This document shows positions 14,178-22,840 of a DNA stretch of 64,000 bases, in pieces. Every line of letters begins with the position of its first letter. Position 1 is the first letter of the stretch. Origin of the DNA: SIG480 sp045537045 (GTDB taxonomy: Bacteria; Bacillota; Clostridia; Oscillospirales; JAAYXM01); contig JAZSOS010000049.1 of the NCBI GenBank assembly GCA_045537045.1, forward strand, positions 37,392-101,391. Reading direction: 5' to 3'. A program made the position numbers and the translations under genes. The notes under the pieces are model-generated. The model worked only from the letters and a program-made list of their open reading frames with translations, did not search any database and was not told the DNA's origin.

Positions 14178-15440
14178 ATGAAACAAAGGAGAGGATTTTA
14201 TATAACAAACACAAACGAAAAGATTATAACGGTTATTGATAGTCTAATGGGTTCAGGGAAGACTCAGTGGAGCATCCAGTACATCAACGCAAATCAATAC
14301 GATAATATCTTATACATAACACCGTTCCTAAAAGAAGTGGAACGCATAATCACATCGACCAATAGAAACTTCAAACAGCCAATTAACAAAGGCGAAGGTA
14401 AGCTTCAAAGCATTAATGACCTATTAGAGGGACAAGAAGACATAGCCTGTACACACGAGCTTTTCAAGCACCTGAACGAAGAAAGCAAACAACGCATTAA
14501 AGAAGGTCATTATACATTGATACTTGATGAAGTGCTTAATGTCATTGAGCCGTATGACGATGTTAAACAGAACGATATGGATTTATTAAAAAACAGTGGA
14601 TGCGTTACTGTTGATGATGAGGGGTACATTGTTTGGAACGAGGATAAGAAAGATTATGATACAAAATATAATGAAATAAGAGACTTAGCGCAGAATAGAA
14701 GCTTGATTTACATTAATCAAAAGTTGCTCTTATGGAAATATCCACCTGACATATTCACCTTGTTTGATAAGATATATGTTCTTACATATTTATTTGAAGC
14801 AAGTATACTGAAACATTATTTTGATTTATATGGATTCCAGTATGAGAAAAAGAGTGTAATTAAACAGGATACTTGTTACGCAATAGTTGACTATTTTGTG
14901 CCTGATACAACACAGTTCAAGGAGAGAGTAAATATTTACGAAGGCATTCTCAATGATAACTTCAATCAGAAATTAACATCACTATCAAAAACATGGTTCA
15001 ATGCCAAGACCAATACAAAAACTCAAATGAAAATCAAAAATAATATATATAACTATTTTCAAAATATAGTAAAAGCTCCTGCAAGCTCTATACTATGGAC
15101 TACATTTAAAGCAGCTAAGTCGAAATTAAAAGGAAAAGGATATTCGAGCAAGTTCTTAGCCTGTAATTGTAGAGCAACTAACGAATACGACGAAGCATAT
15201 AATCTCGCTTATTGCGTTAATATATATCTTCATCCGGCAGTGACTCAATTCTTTTATCAAAAAAACATCAATGTTGATGAAGACTTATTTGCTCTCTCAG
15301 AGATGCTTCAGTTTGTTTGGCGATCCGCAATTCGCAAAGGCGAAGAGATAAACATATACATACCATCAATAAGAATGAGAAATTTACTGATAAACTGGTT
15401 AAATATGTCGTTGAATAACCAAGCGTTAAAGGTAGCTTAG
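14178..15440 (+). CDS. SF2-type DNA helicase/ATPase of the element
   Basis: 420 residues counted from the ATG at 14178. Walker A is DSLMGSGKTQ (residues 21-30), Walker B is LILDEVL (residues 114-120), and the C-terminus has QFVWRSAIR (near residue 380), a motif-VI-like arginine pattern, so a superfamily 2 helicase is likely. The GSGKT with SLMGSGKT lead resembles phage and herpes-type origin-binding helicases. The ATG has no ribosome site; AAAGGAGAGG lies inside the gene six bases before an AUA codon (14202), leaving room for an unusual start or for coupling to the MERT micro-ORF. Probably acts in element replication. The gene looks complete, not split. Confidence 0.75.
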   Translation: MKQRRGFYITNTNEKIITVIDSLMGSGKTQWSIQYINANQYDNILYITPFLKEVERIITSTNRNFKQPINKGEGKLQSINDLLEGQEDIACTHELFKHLNEESKQRIKEGHYTLILDEVLNVIEPYDDVKQNDMDLLKNSGCVTVDDEGYIVWNEDKKDYDTKYNEIRDLAQNRSLIYINQKLLLWKYPPDIFTLFDKIYVLTYLFEASILKHYFDLYGFQYEKKSVIKQDTCYAIVDYFVPDTTQFKERVNIYEGILNDNFNQKLTSLSKTWFNAKTNTKTQMKIKNNIYNYFQNIVKAPASSILWTTFKAAKSKLKGKGYSSKFLACNCRATNEYDEAYNLAYCVNIYLHPAVTQFFYQKNINVDEDLFALSEMLQFVWRSAIRKGEEINIYIPSIRMRNLLINWLNMSLNNQALKVA

Positions 15441-15527
15441 GAAATCGACCTTCCTAAACTTTTCAAAAAACATAGTAATCATGCGGGTTTCGAGAAATTT
15501 TCTTTAAAGAGAGGAGGTATTAAAAAT

Positions 15528-15542
15528 ATGATGAAAAATTAG
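15528..15542 (+). CDS. Four-codon micro-ORF (MMKN) with strong ribosome site
   Basis: GAGGAGGT stands about ten bases before ATG ATG AAA AAT TAG. It lies between the helicase and a chain of hairpins leading to the HNH gene. Similar in form to the MERT micro-ORF at 14144. Possibly a leader peptide; may equally be a gene remnant. Confidence 0.3.
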   Translation: MMKN

Positions 15543-15568
15543 ATATAAATATTCACATTAGCCTTACG

Positions 15569-15710
15569 GCATTACACCAATCGGTTGTTTCACAACCTCA
15601 TGGTGCTGTCAGCTTTTACTGGCGTAAAATCCGACAGGATTAAATCTTTAATCTCATTTATGGGCTTTGAGTTGTATGGGTCAACAGCTCAAGTACCGGG
15701 ACTGAGTAAA
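15569..15710 (+). ncRNA. Candidate structured RNA or hairpin cluster upstream of the HNH gene
   Basis: Four or more hairpins stand in a row within 150 bases. The first is CACCA (15575-15579) with TGGTG (15601-15605) enclosing GGTTGT (15583-15588) with ACAACC (15592-15597). The second is CTGTC (15606-15610) with GACAG (15633-15637) enclosing TTTTAC with GTAAAA around TGGC. The third is GATTAA (15638-15643) with TTAATC (15648-15653). The fourth is TTGAG (15667-15671) with CTCAA (15688-15692). No reading frame covers the stretch. Options are a structured leader of the HNH gene, part of a decayed intron, or a single-strand replication origin beside the helicase. Confidence 0.5.
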
Positions 15711-15741
15711 AATAAATTAACAAAGGAGTAGGGAAAGACAA

Positions 15742-16425
15742 TTGAGAACGAAAGGAAGTAAAAACAAGGGATTAACAGCAGAAGAATACAAAGAACTTTT
15801 TGAGAAGTACAAGGGCGATGTGTTGTTTGAAAATGAAGAAGCGAGACAAATGGTAAAGCATAAGCCGTACTTATTTATTACAGATAAGGGCAGAGTTCTC
15901 TCGGTAAAAAAAGACCGAATAAGAGTACGAAAACAAACACAGAGAGTGCAAAAGTATAGTAATGATACAAAAGGAAGCAACGAGAGAAAGCATTGTGTTT
16001 GTATCTTAATAGATGGCAAACCAAAAGTCTATTATACACACCTACTGGTCGCAGAATATTTTTCCGATAAGATTTCTTCATTTGTTACTGGAGATGAAGA
16101 TAAAACTATCATTCATCACATTAAGGGATATGATCCAACATCAGATAGTAATAATAATGTGAATAACCTCATCCGAATGAATCCACGTACACACCTGTTG
16201 ATGCACAGTATGGGGGTTAAGTCAACAGAGGAAGAAAGGCAGAAATGGAGAGAAAGAATATATAGAGTGATAGGAGATAAGCACTGTATGTTTTATAAAT
16301 CTCCTGATGGGCAGTATTCAGGGGTTCTACCTTTGACAGACAAAGAGTTTGAATTATTATCAAACTCCGAAGAATATAAGAACAAATTTTTAGAAAATCA
16401 CTTAGAAAAGAAAGGAATTATTTAA
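15742..16425 (+). CDS. HNH homing-type endonuclease
   Basis: 227 residues from a TTG start. The N-terminus is basic (RTKGSKNKGLTAEEYKELF). The nuclease core is TIIHHIKGYDPTSD with H125-H126, N142 in NNVNNLIRMNP, and H151/H155 in RTHLLMHSM, the H-N-H order of homing-type enzymes with an asparagine-rich middle. No RuvC or bridge-helix segment is present, so it is not IscB or Cas9-like. A structured stretch lies directly upstream, as seen with intron- or RNA-linked HNH genes, but no split host gene is visible. It may be free-standing. The ribosome site (AAAGGAG) is 13 bases away, longer than usual. Confidence 0.8.
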   Translation: MRTKGSKNKGLTAEEYKELFEKYKGDVLFENEEARQMVKHKPYLFITDKGRVLSVKKDRIRVRKQTQRVQKYSNDTKGSNERKHCVCILIDGKPKVYYTHLLVAEYFSDKISSFVTGDEDKTIIHHIKGYDPTSDSNNNVNNLIRMNPRTHLLMHSMGVKSTEEERQKWRERIYRVIGDKHCMFYKSPDGQYSGVLPLTDKEFELLSNSEEYKNKFLENHLEKKGII

Positions 16426-16427
16426 TT

Positions 16428-16658
16428 ATGATTATGAATAACGAAAGCAAAAACAAGAATCCATTTATCCAACTCGGCTGGATTGTAATGCCTGAAGATA
16501 TAGATAATCCGGATGGAAATATTGATTATTATGGGCTGTATATGAGAACTGATAAGTGGGTGCGCTATCCATCAAATAATGTGCAGCAAAGCGAAAGCAC
16601 TGAGACAAAGCGAATGTCTTTCGGAGAGAAACTAAAATGGGTATTCAGCAACAAATAG
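16428..16658 (+). CDS. Unknown small protein
   Basis: 76 residues, ATG two bases after the HNH stop, with AAAGGAA upstream. The sequence FIQLGWIVMPEDIDNPDGNIDYYGLYMRTDKWVRYP is unrecognised. Overlaps the next gene by 22 bases. Probably co-expressed with the phage-like genes that follow. Confidence 0.55.
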   Translation: MIMNNESKNKNPFIQLGWIVMPEDIDNPDGNIDYYGLYMRTDKWVRYPSNNVQQSESTETKRMSFGEKLKWVFSNK

Positions 16659-17086
16659 ATAAAATCATTCGGAAGCACGACTTAAGATTAAAAGTCATAG
16701 CCGATAAGGTTATGACAGAGACAAAAGACGAGTTGATTAGAAGACTTGACGAAGATTTCTATAAAAGCTACTCGCCTTTGGATTACGAGCGCTCGTATGA
16801 TCTGATATCTGCTGTTGACGGTCGTATAACCAAGAACGGCGTAGCAGACTATACCATCGAAGTCTACTTCGACGAGACAAAAATTCGTCCGAGAAGTCGA
16901 GCGGGCTTTAGTGCTCATATGGGATTTGATGGCAAACCGTTTGTGCATGGGATTGTTGAGGCGATAGAACACGGCTTTAAAAGCAAATATAACCCGCGGC
17001 ACGGCGAAGAGTTTAAGATAATATCAAAAACGCAAAAAGATGCAGAAAAAATAGCTAATAAGCTATTAAAAAGTTATATAAAATGA
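16637..17086 (+). CDS. Phage HK97 gp10-like structural protein (tentative)
   Basis: 149 residues, start after CGGAGAG. The pattern of an N-terminal helix (DLRLKVIADKVMTETKDELI), then YSPLDYERSYDLISAV and an acidic strand (DYTIEVYFDET), resembles gp10-like head-tail proteins of siphophages, which normally sit a few genes before the tape measure gene. Here it lies two genes before one, which supports the guess. No other head-tail connector genes are seen. Confidence 0.5.
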   Translation: MGIQQQIDKIIRKHDLRLKVIADKVMTETKDELIRRLDEDFYKSYSPLDYERSYDLISAVDGRITKNGVADYTIEVYFDETKIRPRSRAGFSAHMGFDGKPFVHGIVEAIEHGFKSKYNPRHGEEFKIISKTQKDAEKIANKLLKSYIK

Positions 17087-17105
17087 TTTTTAGGAGGAAA
17101 ACAAT

Positions 17106-17558
17106 ATGGATAAGATTAATTACAAAGGAACAAGCCTTACAGAGCTTATAAAGCTCTCACTCATTGGTGCTGAGAATTGCACAGAGAAAAACGAAGACGG
17201 CATTACGGTTATAAATTCACTGAAGAAGCAGCTTTACATAAAGACAGTTGCAGTAGGTCGACTTCTTAAGGCTGTTGACATTAAGGAAGATGAGATGATG
17301 TCTATTTCTGATTTTGATAATTGCAATATTTCAGAAAGCAATGTAGGCACCGGGAAGAATCGCTTCATTGAGGATGTAAAGGCATTCAAGGCTATGCTTG
17401 ATGATGAGATTCGCAACGTTATTACCCGTGAGAATGATATTATGACTCGCATTAATGAGGCTATCAAAACAGAAATTACACCTGAAAATATTGCGAAACT
17501 CAACGAGAGCAAAGACGAGCTGATAGAAAAGCTTGATGAAATGAAGACCGAAGCATAA
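17106..17558 (+). CDS. Unknown protein preceding the tape measure gene
   Basis: 150 residues after AGGAGGAAAAC. The sequence is mostly helical and acidic (YIKTVAVGRLLKAVDIKEDEMMSISDFDNC; MLDDEIRNVITRENDIMTRINEAI). It holds the place usually taken by tail assembly chaperones in siphophages, but I see no slippery frameshift sequence and no clear similarity. Function unknown. Confidence 0.55.
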   Translation: MDKINYKGTSLTELIKLSLIGAENCTEKNEDGITVINSLKKQLYIKTVAVGRLLKAVDIKEDEMMSISDFDNCNISESNVGTGKNRFIEDVKAFKAMLDDEIRNVITRENDIMTRINEAIKTEITPENIAKLNESKDELIEKLDEMKTEA

Positions 17559-17572
17559 GAAAGGAGTGAGCC

Positions 17573-20500
17573 ATGAGCGATGATGTAATTAGGGTCAGGT
17601 TACAAATTGACCAAAACACAGCACAATCAGTTGAGGGACAAGTCAGGAATCTTGTCTCTCGACTTAATAACCAACGAATTACGCTGAGTTTCAATTCAAG
17701 CGCGATAAATAATTGTATATCGCAGTTGGAACGACTTGAACAGACCGCGCGAAGAATTCAGAATGCAAATATTAATATTAACGCGAATCTTAATGAGACT
17801 CAGCAGACATATAGATTGGAGACTGAGCGTATCAGGGCATTAAGTGAACAACAGCGGGTAGCACAGCAAGTTGCTGTTGAGCGGGAGCGAACTCTCCGAT
17901 CTGAGAACAACGCAATAAGCGCATTAACTAGAGAGAACAGAACGTTAACCGTTAATCGCAACATTACCGAAGAGGTTACAAACAATGTAAGGCACACTCA
18001 CGAGCATATCAGGAGAGCGGGCGATGCGACTAATGATTTTGTGGCGCATTTAGGGCGCGGATTACAGCATTTAATCCAGTACCGGATTTTCAGTGAACTT
18101 TTAAATAAATTCTCTGAAGGTTTCCAAGAGCTTAAATCAACGGATGATGCTATGGTGTCATTAAAAAAGGTCACTGATGAAACTGATGAAAAATACAATC
18201 AATTTCTTGATTCAGCAAGAGAAAAAGCAGATAGACTTGCCCGTTCTGTATCAAGTGTTGTAGACCAAACTGCACGATGGGCAAAACTCGGATTTAACGT
18301 AGAGGAAGCAGCTATACTTTCCGAAACATCTTCTATCTACGCTAATGTTGGCGAAGTCTCAGATGAAACCGCCGTATCAGATATTGTTACGGCAATGAAA
18401 GCATTTAATATTGAAGCAAAAGACAGTATTCAGATTATAGATAAACTCAACAATCTCGGCAATAAATTTGCAGTCAGCTCAGCAGGTTTGGGCGAGGGAT
18501 TGTCAAAATCCGCTTCTGCTCTTAAGTTTGCAGGTAACGACATAAACCAAACTTTGGCAATGATTACAGGTGGTACTGAAATAGTTCAGGATGCTTCAAT
18601 AATGGGCAATGCCCTCAAGGTTTTAAGTATGCGTATCAGAGGAATGAAGGGCGAGCTTGAAGAACTCGGCGAGGAGTATGAAAATGTCGAGTCAATTTCT
18701 AAAATCCAAACGCAAATCCTCAACCTCACACATGGTGCGGTAAATATATTTGATGATAACGGTAACTTTAGAAGCACATATAACATTTTAGAGGATATCG
18801 CCGAAGTATGGGAGCGCATTTCACAGACAGACCAAGCGGCACTTCTCGAAACTATAGCTGGGAAGCAAAGAGGTAATCAGATATCAGCATTAATTCAGTC
18901 GTTTCAGTCAGGACAAGCACAAAAAGCTCTTTCTGATGCTATCAACTCGAGCGGGAGCGCTCTTAAAGAACAGGAACGCTGGTTAGACAGCATCGAGGCG
19001 AAGCAACAGAAAGTATTCACCGCATGGGCTAACTACATTGCAGGGATGTCTAACGTCGAGACTATTAAAGGATCATTAGACCTGTTAGCATCTGCTATAG
19101 ACGCGCTTAATGCGCCTGTAGGTCGGCTAATTAGCCAAATAATTCTTGTTAATACGGCTCTCGCGTTAACCGGGAGATTATGGAATGGTATTCGCGCACG
19201 TTCAATCATAGCTGATACTCTCGCTGTCGGTGTCGCTGAAGGCAGTCTCGGCACTGCAATAGGATTGGTTACTGAGCAGTTAGGTAGACAAGCATTAGCT
19301 TGGATTGCTTCTCCGCTTGGAATGGCAACAGTGGCGGCAGTTGGTATATATGCTATCGTCAAAACGGTCGATTCCCTCACCATATCGCTTGAAGAATCCC
19401 GCGAAGCACTTTCTAACTTAAAGTCGGAATATTCAAGTATAAAATCCGAATTGCAGGGATTGAATGACGAGCTTCAAACCACCCGACAGAGACTTGCCGA
19501 GCTTGAAAGTAAGGACAAGCTTACATTTACTGAGAACGAGGAACTCGAAACTCTCCGCAAGCAGAATAATGAACTTGAGAGACAAAATGATTTGCTTGAA
19601 ATGCAAGAAAAAATCAAAGCAAAAGAAGTTAACGATAAGTTTGTTGAAACAATGGAATCTGATGCTGGCAAGATAGAATATGCTTCTGGTAATACAAAAA
19701 GAAAAGAGACTCGTGGTGGATATGCATACGAAGTAAATGTAACAGACATTACCGAAAAAGAGTATGCCTTTAACCAAATAAAAGAATTGTCTAAGCTGTA
19801 TGCCGAAAGAGAAAAAGCGACAACAGAAGAACAAATAAAGGCAATTAATAAAAGAATAGAGACAGTCAACAAGTATATTCAAGACAAAAATAAAGAATGG
19901 TCAGAAGATGCCGAAGGTATAGAATACATTCAAAATCCAACCACAGAAGATGATAAAAAGGTTAATGAATGGATTGACTTTATAAACGACTTCCAAGACA
20001 AAATGGCTATTGCTATGGGTGGTACAGATGCTAAAACAAATGCATTTAACCGAATAGTCGACAACTGGCAGTTTGATGAAGCATTGCAAGGACTCCAAGA
20101 CTTAGGTAAGCAAGGCAAGGTTACAGCAGAAATGCTCAAAGATCCTGCGTATGGTGACTTTATTCAAAAGCTCATTGATATAGGCTTTATATCCGGAAGA
20201 ACCGACTATGATTTACAACAGGTGGCTAACGCCTTCAATGGAGTTGGACAATCAGCTCAGGATGCGAGAAAAGAGCTTACTAAGTATGCAGAGGCGAAAA
20301 ACGGTGTAATTGCCAAAAAATTAAACACTGAAGATGATATACGCCAGCTCATAAATTTAGCGAACGCAGCGGGTGCAAGTGCGGATGCCTTAAACCGTCT
20401 TGAGATTATGCGGCAAAACCTACTCCCGGGAGCAAGCAAAGATGCAAAGCGTCGTGGTAACTATATCAAGCGCACAATTGAAAATGGTAGCTTTAATTTT

Positions 20501-22489
20501 GGTTTTATTCCGCTGAAGGCAGAAGATTACATAGACAATAGCGGTGGTAGTTCATCCGGTGACGATTCTTCCAAATCTTCTGACAAAGACAAGCCCGATA
20601 AAGCAGACCCGACAGATGCAATAATCAATCGCATAGCCGCTCCTGTCGAAGCACTTGAAAGACAGGGCGAAATCATTGATAATCAGCTTGATATGGTCGA
20701 CGCCGAAAAAGAGTATGACAAGTATGTTGAACTCACAAATAAAGCTCTCGATAATAGGCTCAAGACCATTGAAGCAAGCAAGACTGCTCAAAACGAACTC
20801 AGTAAAGAAGCACAAAAGATACGAGATAAGTATAAAGGTATAGATGTTGACTCTTTCTTCCATGCTAACGGCGAATTTACAGAAGCATACAATAGTTATC
20901 ATGATTCATTCGGCTCTAAGGCAAAACAAGAAGCCTTTGCAGACGATATGAAGATGATACAGGAGTTCAAAAAAGAATGGTTTGAGTATTACGATGACAT
21001 TATGGGTCTTGAAAAGGAAGTCTTTGATTTACGCAAAGATTTACAAGATGCACACTATGACCACCTTTCAAGTCTTATCGACCAACTCGAACGCCATGCA
21101 GACCTTCGTGAGAAACAAGCCGAGGACGACAAAGAACATTACGACTACCTTATAGATAAAGAGCAAGCCCTTCTCGACATGAAGAAAGCACAGTTTGGTC
21201 TTGAAAATAAACTTTTGTCTGCAAGAAGAGAAGCAGAGAAAGCTCTTGCAACATCTAAGATAGGTTCTGAATATCTCGATGAAGAAACCCGCAATCTTGT
21301 CTACAACGAAGACGATTATAAGTTAGAGATGGACAAGATAAAGGAAATCTCTGGCGAGGTAGATGGACTTACCGAAGAATATATATCCAAACTTAATAAG
21401 TTGGGTGAAGAGGAGATATATAAAGCCGAGGAAATCACGGCACAGTATGAGCGTAGACTTGCCCTCAAAGAGAAAGAACTTGAAATTGTACAGGCTGAGA
21501 TTGACCTTCAGAAGAAGCAAGATGCGCTTAATAATGTTCTTGCAGAAAAGAATATCCGACAAATAGTTGACGGCAAATGGGTATGGACACACGACACAGA
21601 CCAGCTCCGTCAGGCGACTGAGGATTTAGCAGATGCGAAAGCTCAGGTAGAACAGCTTGAACGCGAGAAAACGCAGTTGGAGTATACCAACAGCTTAAAG
21701 GCTCGAATTGGTCAGTGGCAACTTGAACAAGAAGCTATTGACAATGCAATGGAAGACCTTCATGATAAGATTGAAGAGTTTTCTACTAAGGTAGAACTCC
21801 TCAAAGACCCGCTTGATAATTTTGCAGATATTGTAAACGAGCTGACGGCTGAATTAGGTAGCATTAACATTGAAAGCTATACAAGCAGTAGTTCATCAAA
21901 TGGTTCAGGTTCTTCATCCGGTTCTTCTTCAAGCTCCGGCAGATGGGGTAGCGTAGACCCAAATGCTAATGTTGGTTCTGTTGTCCAGCAGATGATGAAC
22001 AACTCTACCAAATGGCACGTTTCAGACAGCGCTACCAAGGCAGAGCTTCACGCGACAAACCAAAAGCTTGCGGCTTCAATTGGCGCGGATTATAACCCGT
22101 CAAACGGCAAATATTATCAGAATGGCAAACCGCTTTATGACAGTGGCGGTGTTCTTAAAGGACTTGGCGGAATAAAGGCAACCGAGAAAGATGAGATTGT
22201 TCTTTCTCCGAGCCTTACCGAAAAGATACTTACTCCCGAGAACAACCTTCTGTTTGATAGGTTTGCGAATAACCTTGAAACTATTTTTGATATGAATACG
22301 CTTAGACCATTGGCAGATATGTTCAATATCCCGAAACCAAATGTGGACTTCTCTAAGAATATTGCAGACAGAGCTGTAACTAATAATTACAACATGAACG
22401 GCAATGTGAATATCACGGAAGCTGATGACATTGAAGACACACTTAGAAGACTGCTCCACACAGTACAGGCAAAATCCCTCAATAACTAA
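17573..22489 (+). CDS. Phage tail tape measure protein (TP901 type)
   Basis: 1638 residues, start after AAAGGAG. The N-terminus is a long coiled coil rich in Q, N and R. From about residue 180 to 470 comes the conserved core: DDAMVSLKKVTDETDEKYN, ARWAKLGFNVEEAAILSETS, DIVTAMKAFNIEAKDSIQII and TIAGKQRGNQISALIQSF. A hydrophobic helix region lies near residues 510-600. Several hundred residues of charged coiled coil follow, then a serine-rich linker and a C-terminal VTNNYNMNGNVNITEADD motif seen in Firmicutes tape measures. In phages this protein sets tail length and is ejected with the DNA. By the usual rule of roughly 1.5 angstrom per residue it would specify a long siphophage-type tail. No tube, sheath, baseplate or fibre genes are present here. 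Confidence 0.93.
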   Translation: MSDDVIRVRLQIDQNTAQSVEGQVRNLVSRLNNQRITLSFNSSAINNCISQLERLEQTARRIQNANININANLNETQQTYRLETERIRALSEQQRVAQQVAVERERTLRSENNAISALTRENRTLTVNRNITEEVTNNVRHTHEHIRRAGDATNDFVAHLGRGLQHLIQYRIFSELLNKFSEGFQELKSTDDAMVSLKKVTDETDEKYNQFLDSAREKADRLARSVSSVVDQTARWAKLGFNVEEAAILSETSSIYANVGEVSDETAVSDIVTAMKAFNIEAKDSIQIIDKLNNLGNKFAVSSAGLGEGLSKSASALKFAGNDINQTLAMITGGTEIVQDASIMGNALKVLSMRIRGMKGELEELGEEYENVESISKIQTQILNLTHGAVNIFDDNGNFRSTYNILEDIAEVWERISQTDQAALLETIAGKQRGNQISALIQSFQSGQAQKALSDAINSSGSALKEQERWLDSIEAKQQKVFTAWANYIAGMSNVETIKGSLDLLASAIDALNAPVGRLISQIILVNTALALTGRLWNGIRARSIIADTLAVGVAEGSLGTAIGLVTEQLGRQALAWIASPLGMATVAAVGIYAIVKTVDSLTISLEESREALSNLKSEYSSIKSELQGLNDELQTTRQRLAELESKDKLTFTENEELETLRKQNNELERQNDLLEMQEKIKAKEVNDKFVETMESDAGKIEYASGNTKRKETRGGYAYEVNVTDITEKEYAFNQIKELSKLYAEREKATTEEQIKAINKRIETVNKYIQDKNKEWSEDAEGIEYIQNPTTEDDKKVNEWIDFINDFQDKMAIAMGGTDAKTNAFNRIVDNWQFDEALQGLQDLGKQGKVTAEMLKDPAYGDFIQKLIDIGFISGRTDYDLQQVANAFNGVGQSAQDARKELTKYAEAKNGVIAKKLNTEDDIRQLINLANAAGASADALNRLEIMRQNLLPGASKDAKRRGNYIKRTIENGSFNFGFIPLKAEDYIDNSGGSSSGDDSSKSSDKDKPDKADPTDAIINRIAAPVEALERQGEIIDNQLDMVDAEKEYDKYVELTNKALDNRLKTIEASKTAQNELSKEAQKIRDKYKGIDVDSFFHANGEFTEAYNSYHDSFGSKAKQEAFADDMKMIQEFKKEWFEYYDDIMGLEKEVFDLRKDLQDAHYDHLSSLIDQLERHADLREKQAEDDKEHYDYLIDKEQALLDMKKAQFGLENKLLSARREAEKALATSKIGSEYLDEETRNLVYNEDDYKLEMDKIKEISGEVDGLTEEYISKLNKLGEEEIYKAEEITAQYERRLALKEKELEIVQAEIDLQKKQDALNNVLAEKNIRQIVDGKWVWTHDTDQLRQATEDLADAKAQVEQLEREKTQLEYTNSLKARIGQWQLEQEAIDNAMEDLHDKIEEFSTKVELLKDPLDNFADIVNELTAELGSINIESYTSSSSSNGSGSSSGSSSSSGRWGSVDPNANVGSVVQQMMNNSTKWHVSDSATKAELHATNQKLAASIGADYNPSNGKYYQNGKPLYDSGGVLKGLGGIKATEKDEIVLSPSLTEKILTPENNLLFDRFANNLETIFDMNTLRPLADMFNIPKPNVDFSKNIADRAVTNNYNMNGNVNITEADDIEDTLRRLLHTVQAKSLNN

Positions 22490-22494
22490 AACAC

Positions 22495-22524
22495 GAGCGG
22501 GCGGTTTAATCGTGCCGTCCGCTC
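22495..22524 (+). other. GC-rich hairpin after the tape measure gene
   Basis: GAGCGG (22495-22500) pairs with CCGCTC (22519-22524) and CGG pairs with CCG inside. No T run follows. Similar GGGCGG-type hairpins occur after other genes of the element (5912, 8272). Confidence 0.45.
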
Positions 22525-22555
22525 ACCCAAAAAACGAAAAAGGAGAAATGAATTA

Positions 22556-22840
22556 TTGACGAATAATATAATAAATTATAATCCGCGAAAGATTTTAGTG
22601 TTTCCGTCGGTTGGAATTTCATATAATAACGACGGTGATGCTTGTATGAACGAGACTAATCAAAACTCACAGTACATAAGAGAAAATTCCGTTATTAACA
22701 TCGAAAGATTTTTCACAACTAATAACGTAAATATAAATGACATATTAAAAATGTATGTGGTAGAAAATTTGGACAAAAGATGTTACAATAATAATACCAA
22801 TACAACTGTTGTGTCCCACACAAAGGAGGTAAATGAATGA
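22556..22840 (+). CDS. Unknown small protein coupled to the recombinase
   Basis: 94 residues from a TTG start after AAAAGGAG. Asparagine-rich (NNVNINDILKMYVVENLDKRCYNNNTNTTVVSHTKEV), without recognisable domain. Its stop overlaps the recombinase start (ATGA), so the two are coupled. It could be a recombination directionality factor by position, but nothing in the sequence proves this. Confidence 0.6.
   Translation: MTNNIINYNPRKILVFPSVGISYNNDGDACMNETNQNSQYIRENSVINIERFFTTNNVNINDILKMYVVENLDKRCYNNNTNTTVVSHTKEVNE

Noticed and set aside
15569..15741. IscB/HEARO (omega RNA) system with the HNH gene
   Set aside because: The HNH protein is only 227 residues and lacks RuvC, bridge-helix and PLMP-type segments, so it is not IscB or IsrB.
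17573..22489. Smaller antisense genes inside the tape measure gene
   Set aside because: All are short, lack ribosome sites and are explained by the long coiled-coil coding sequence.
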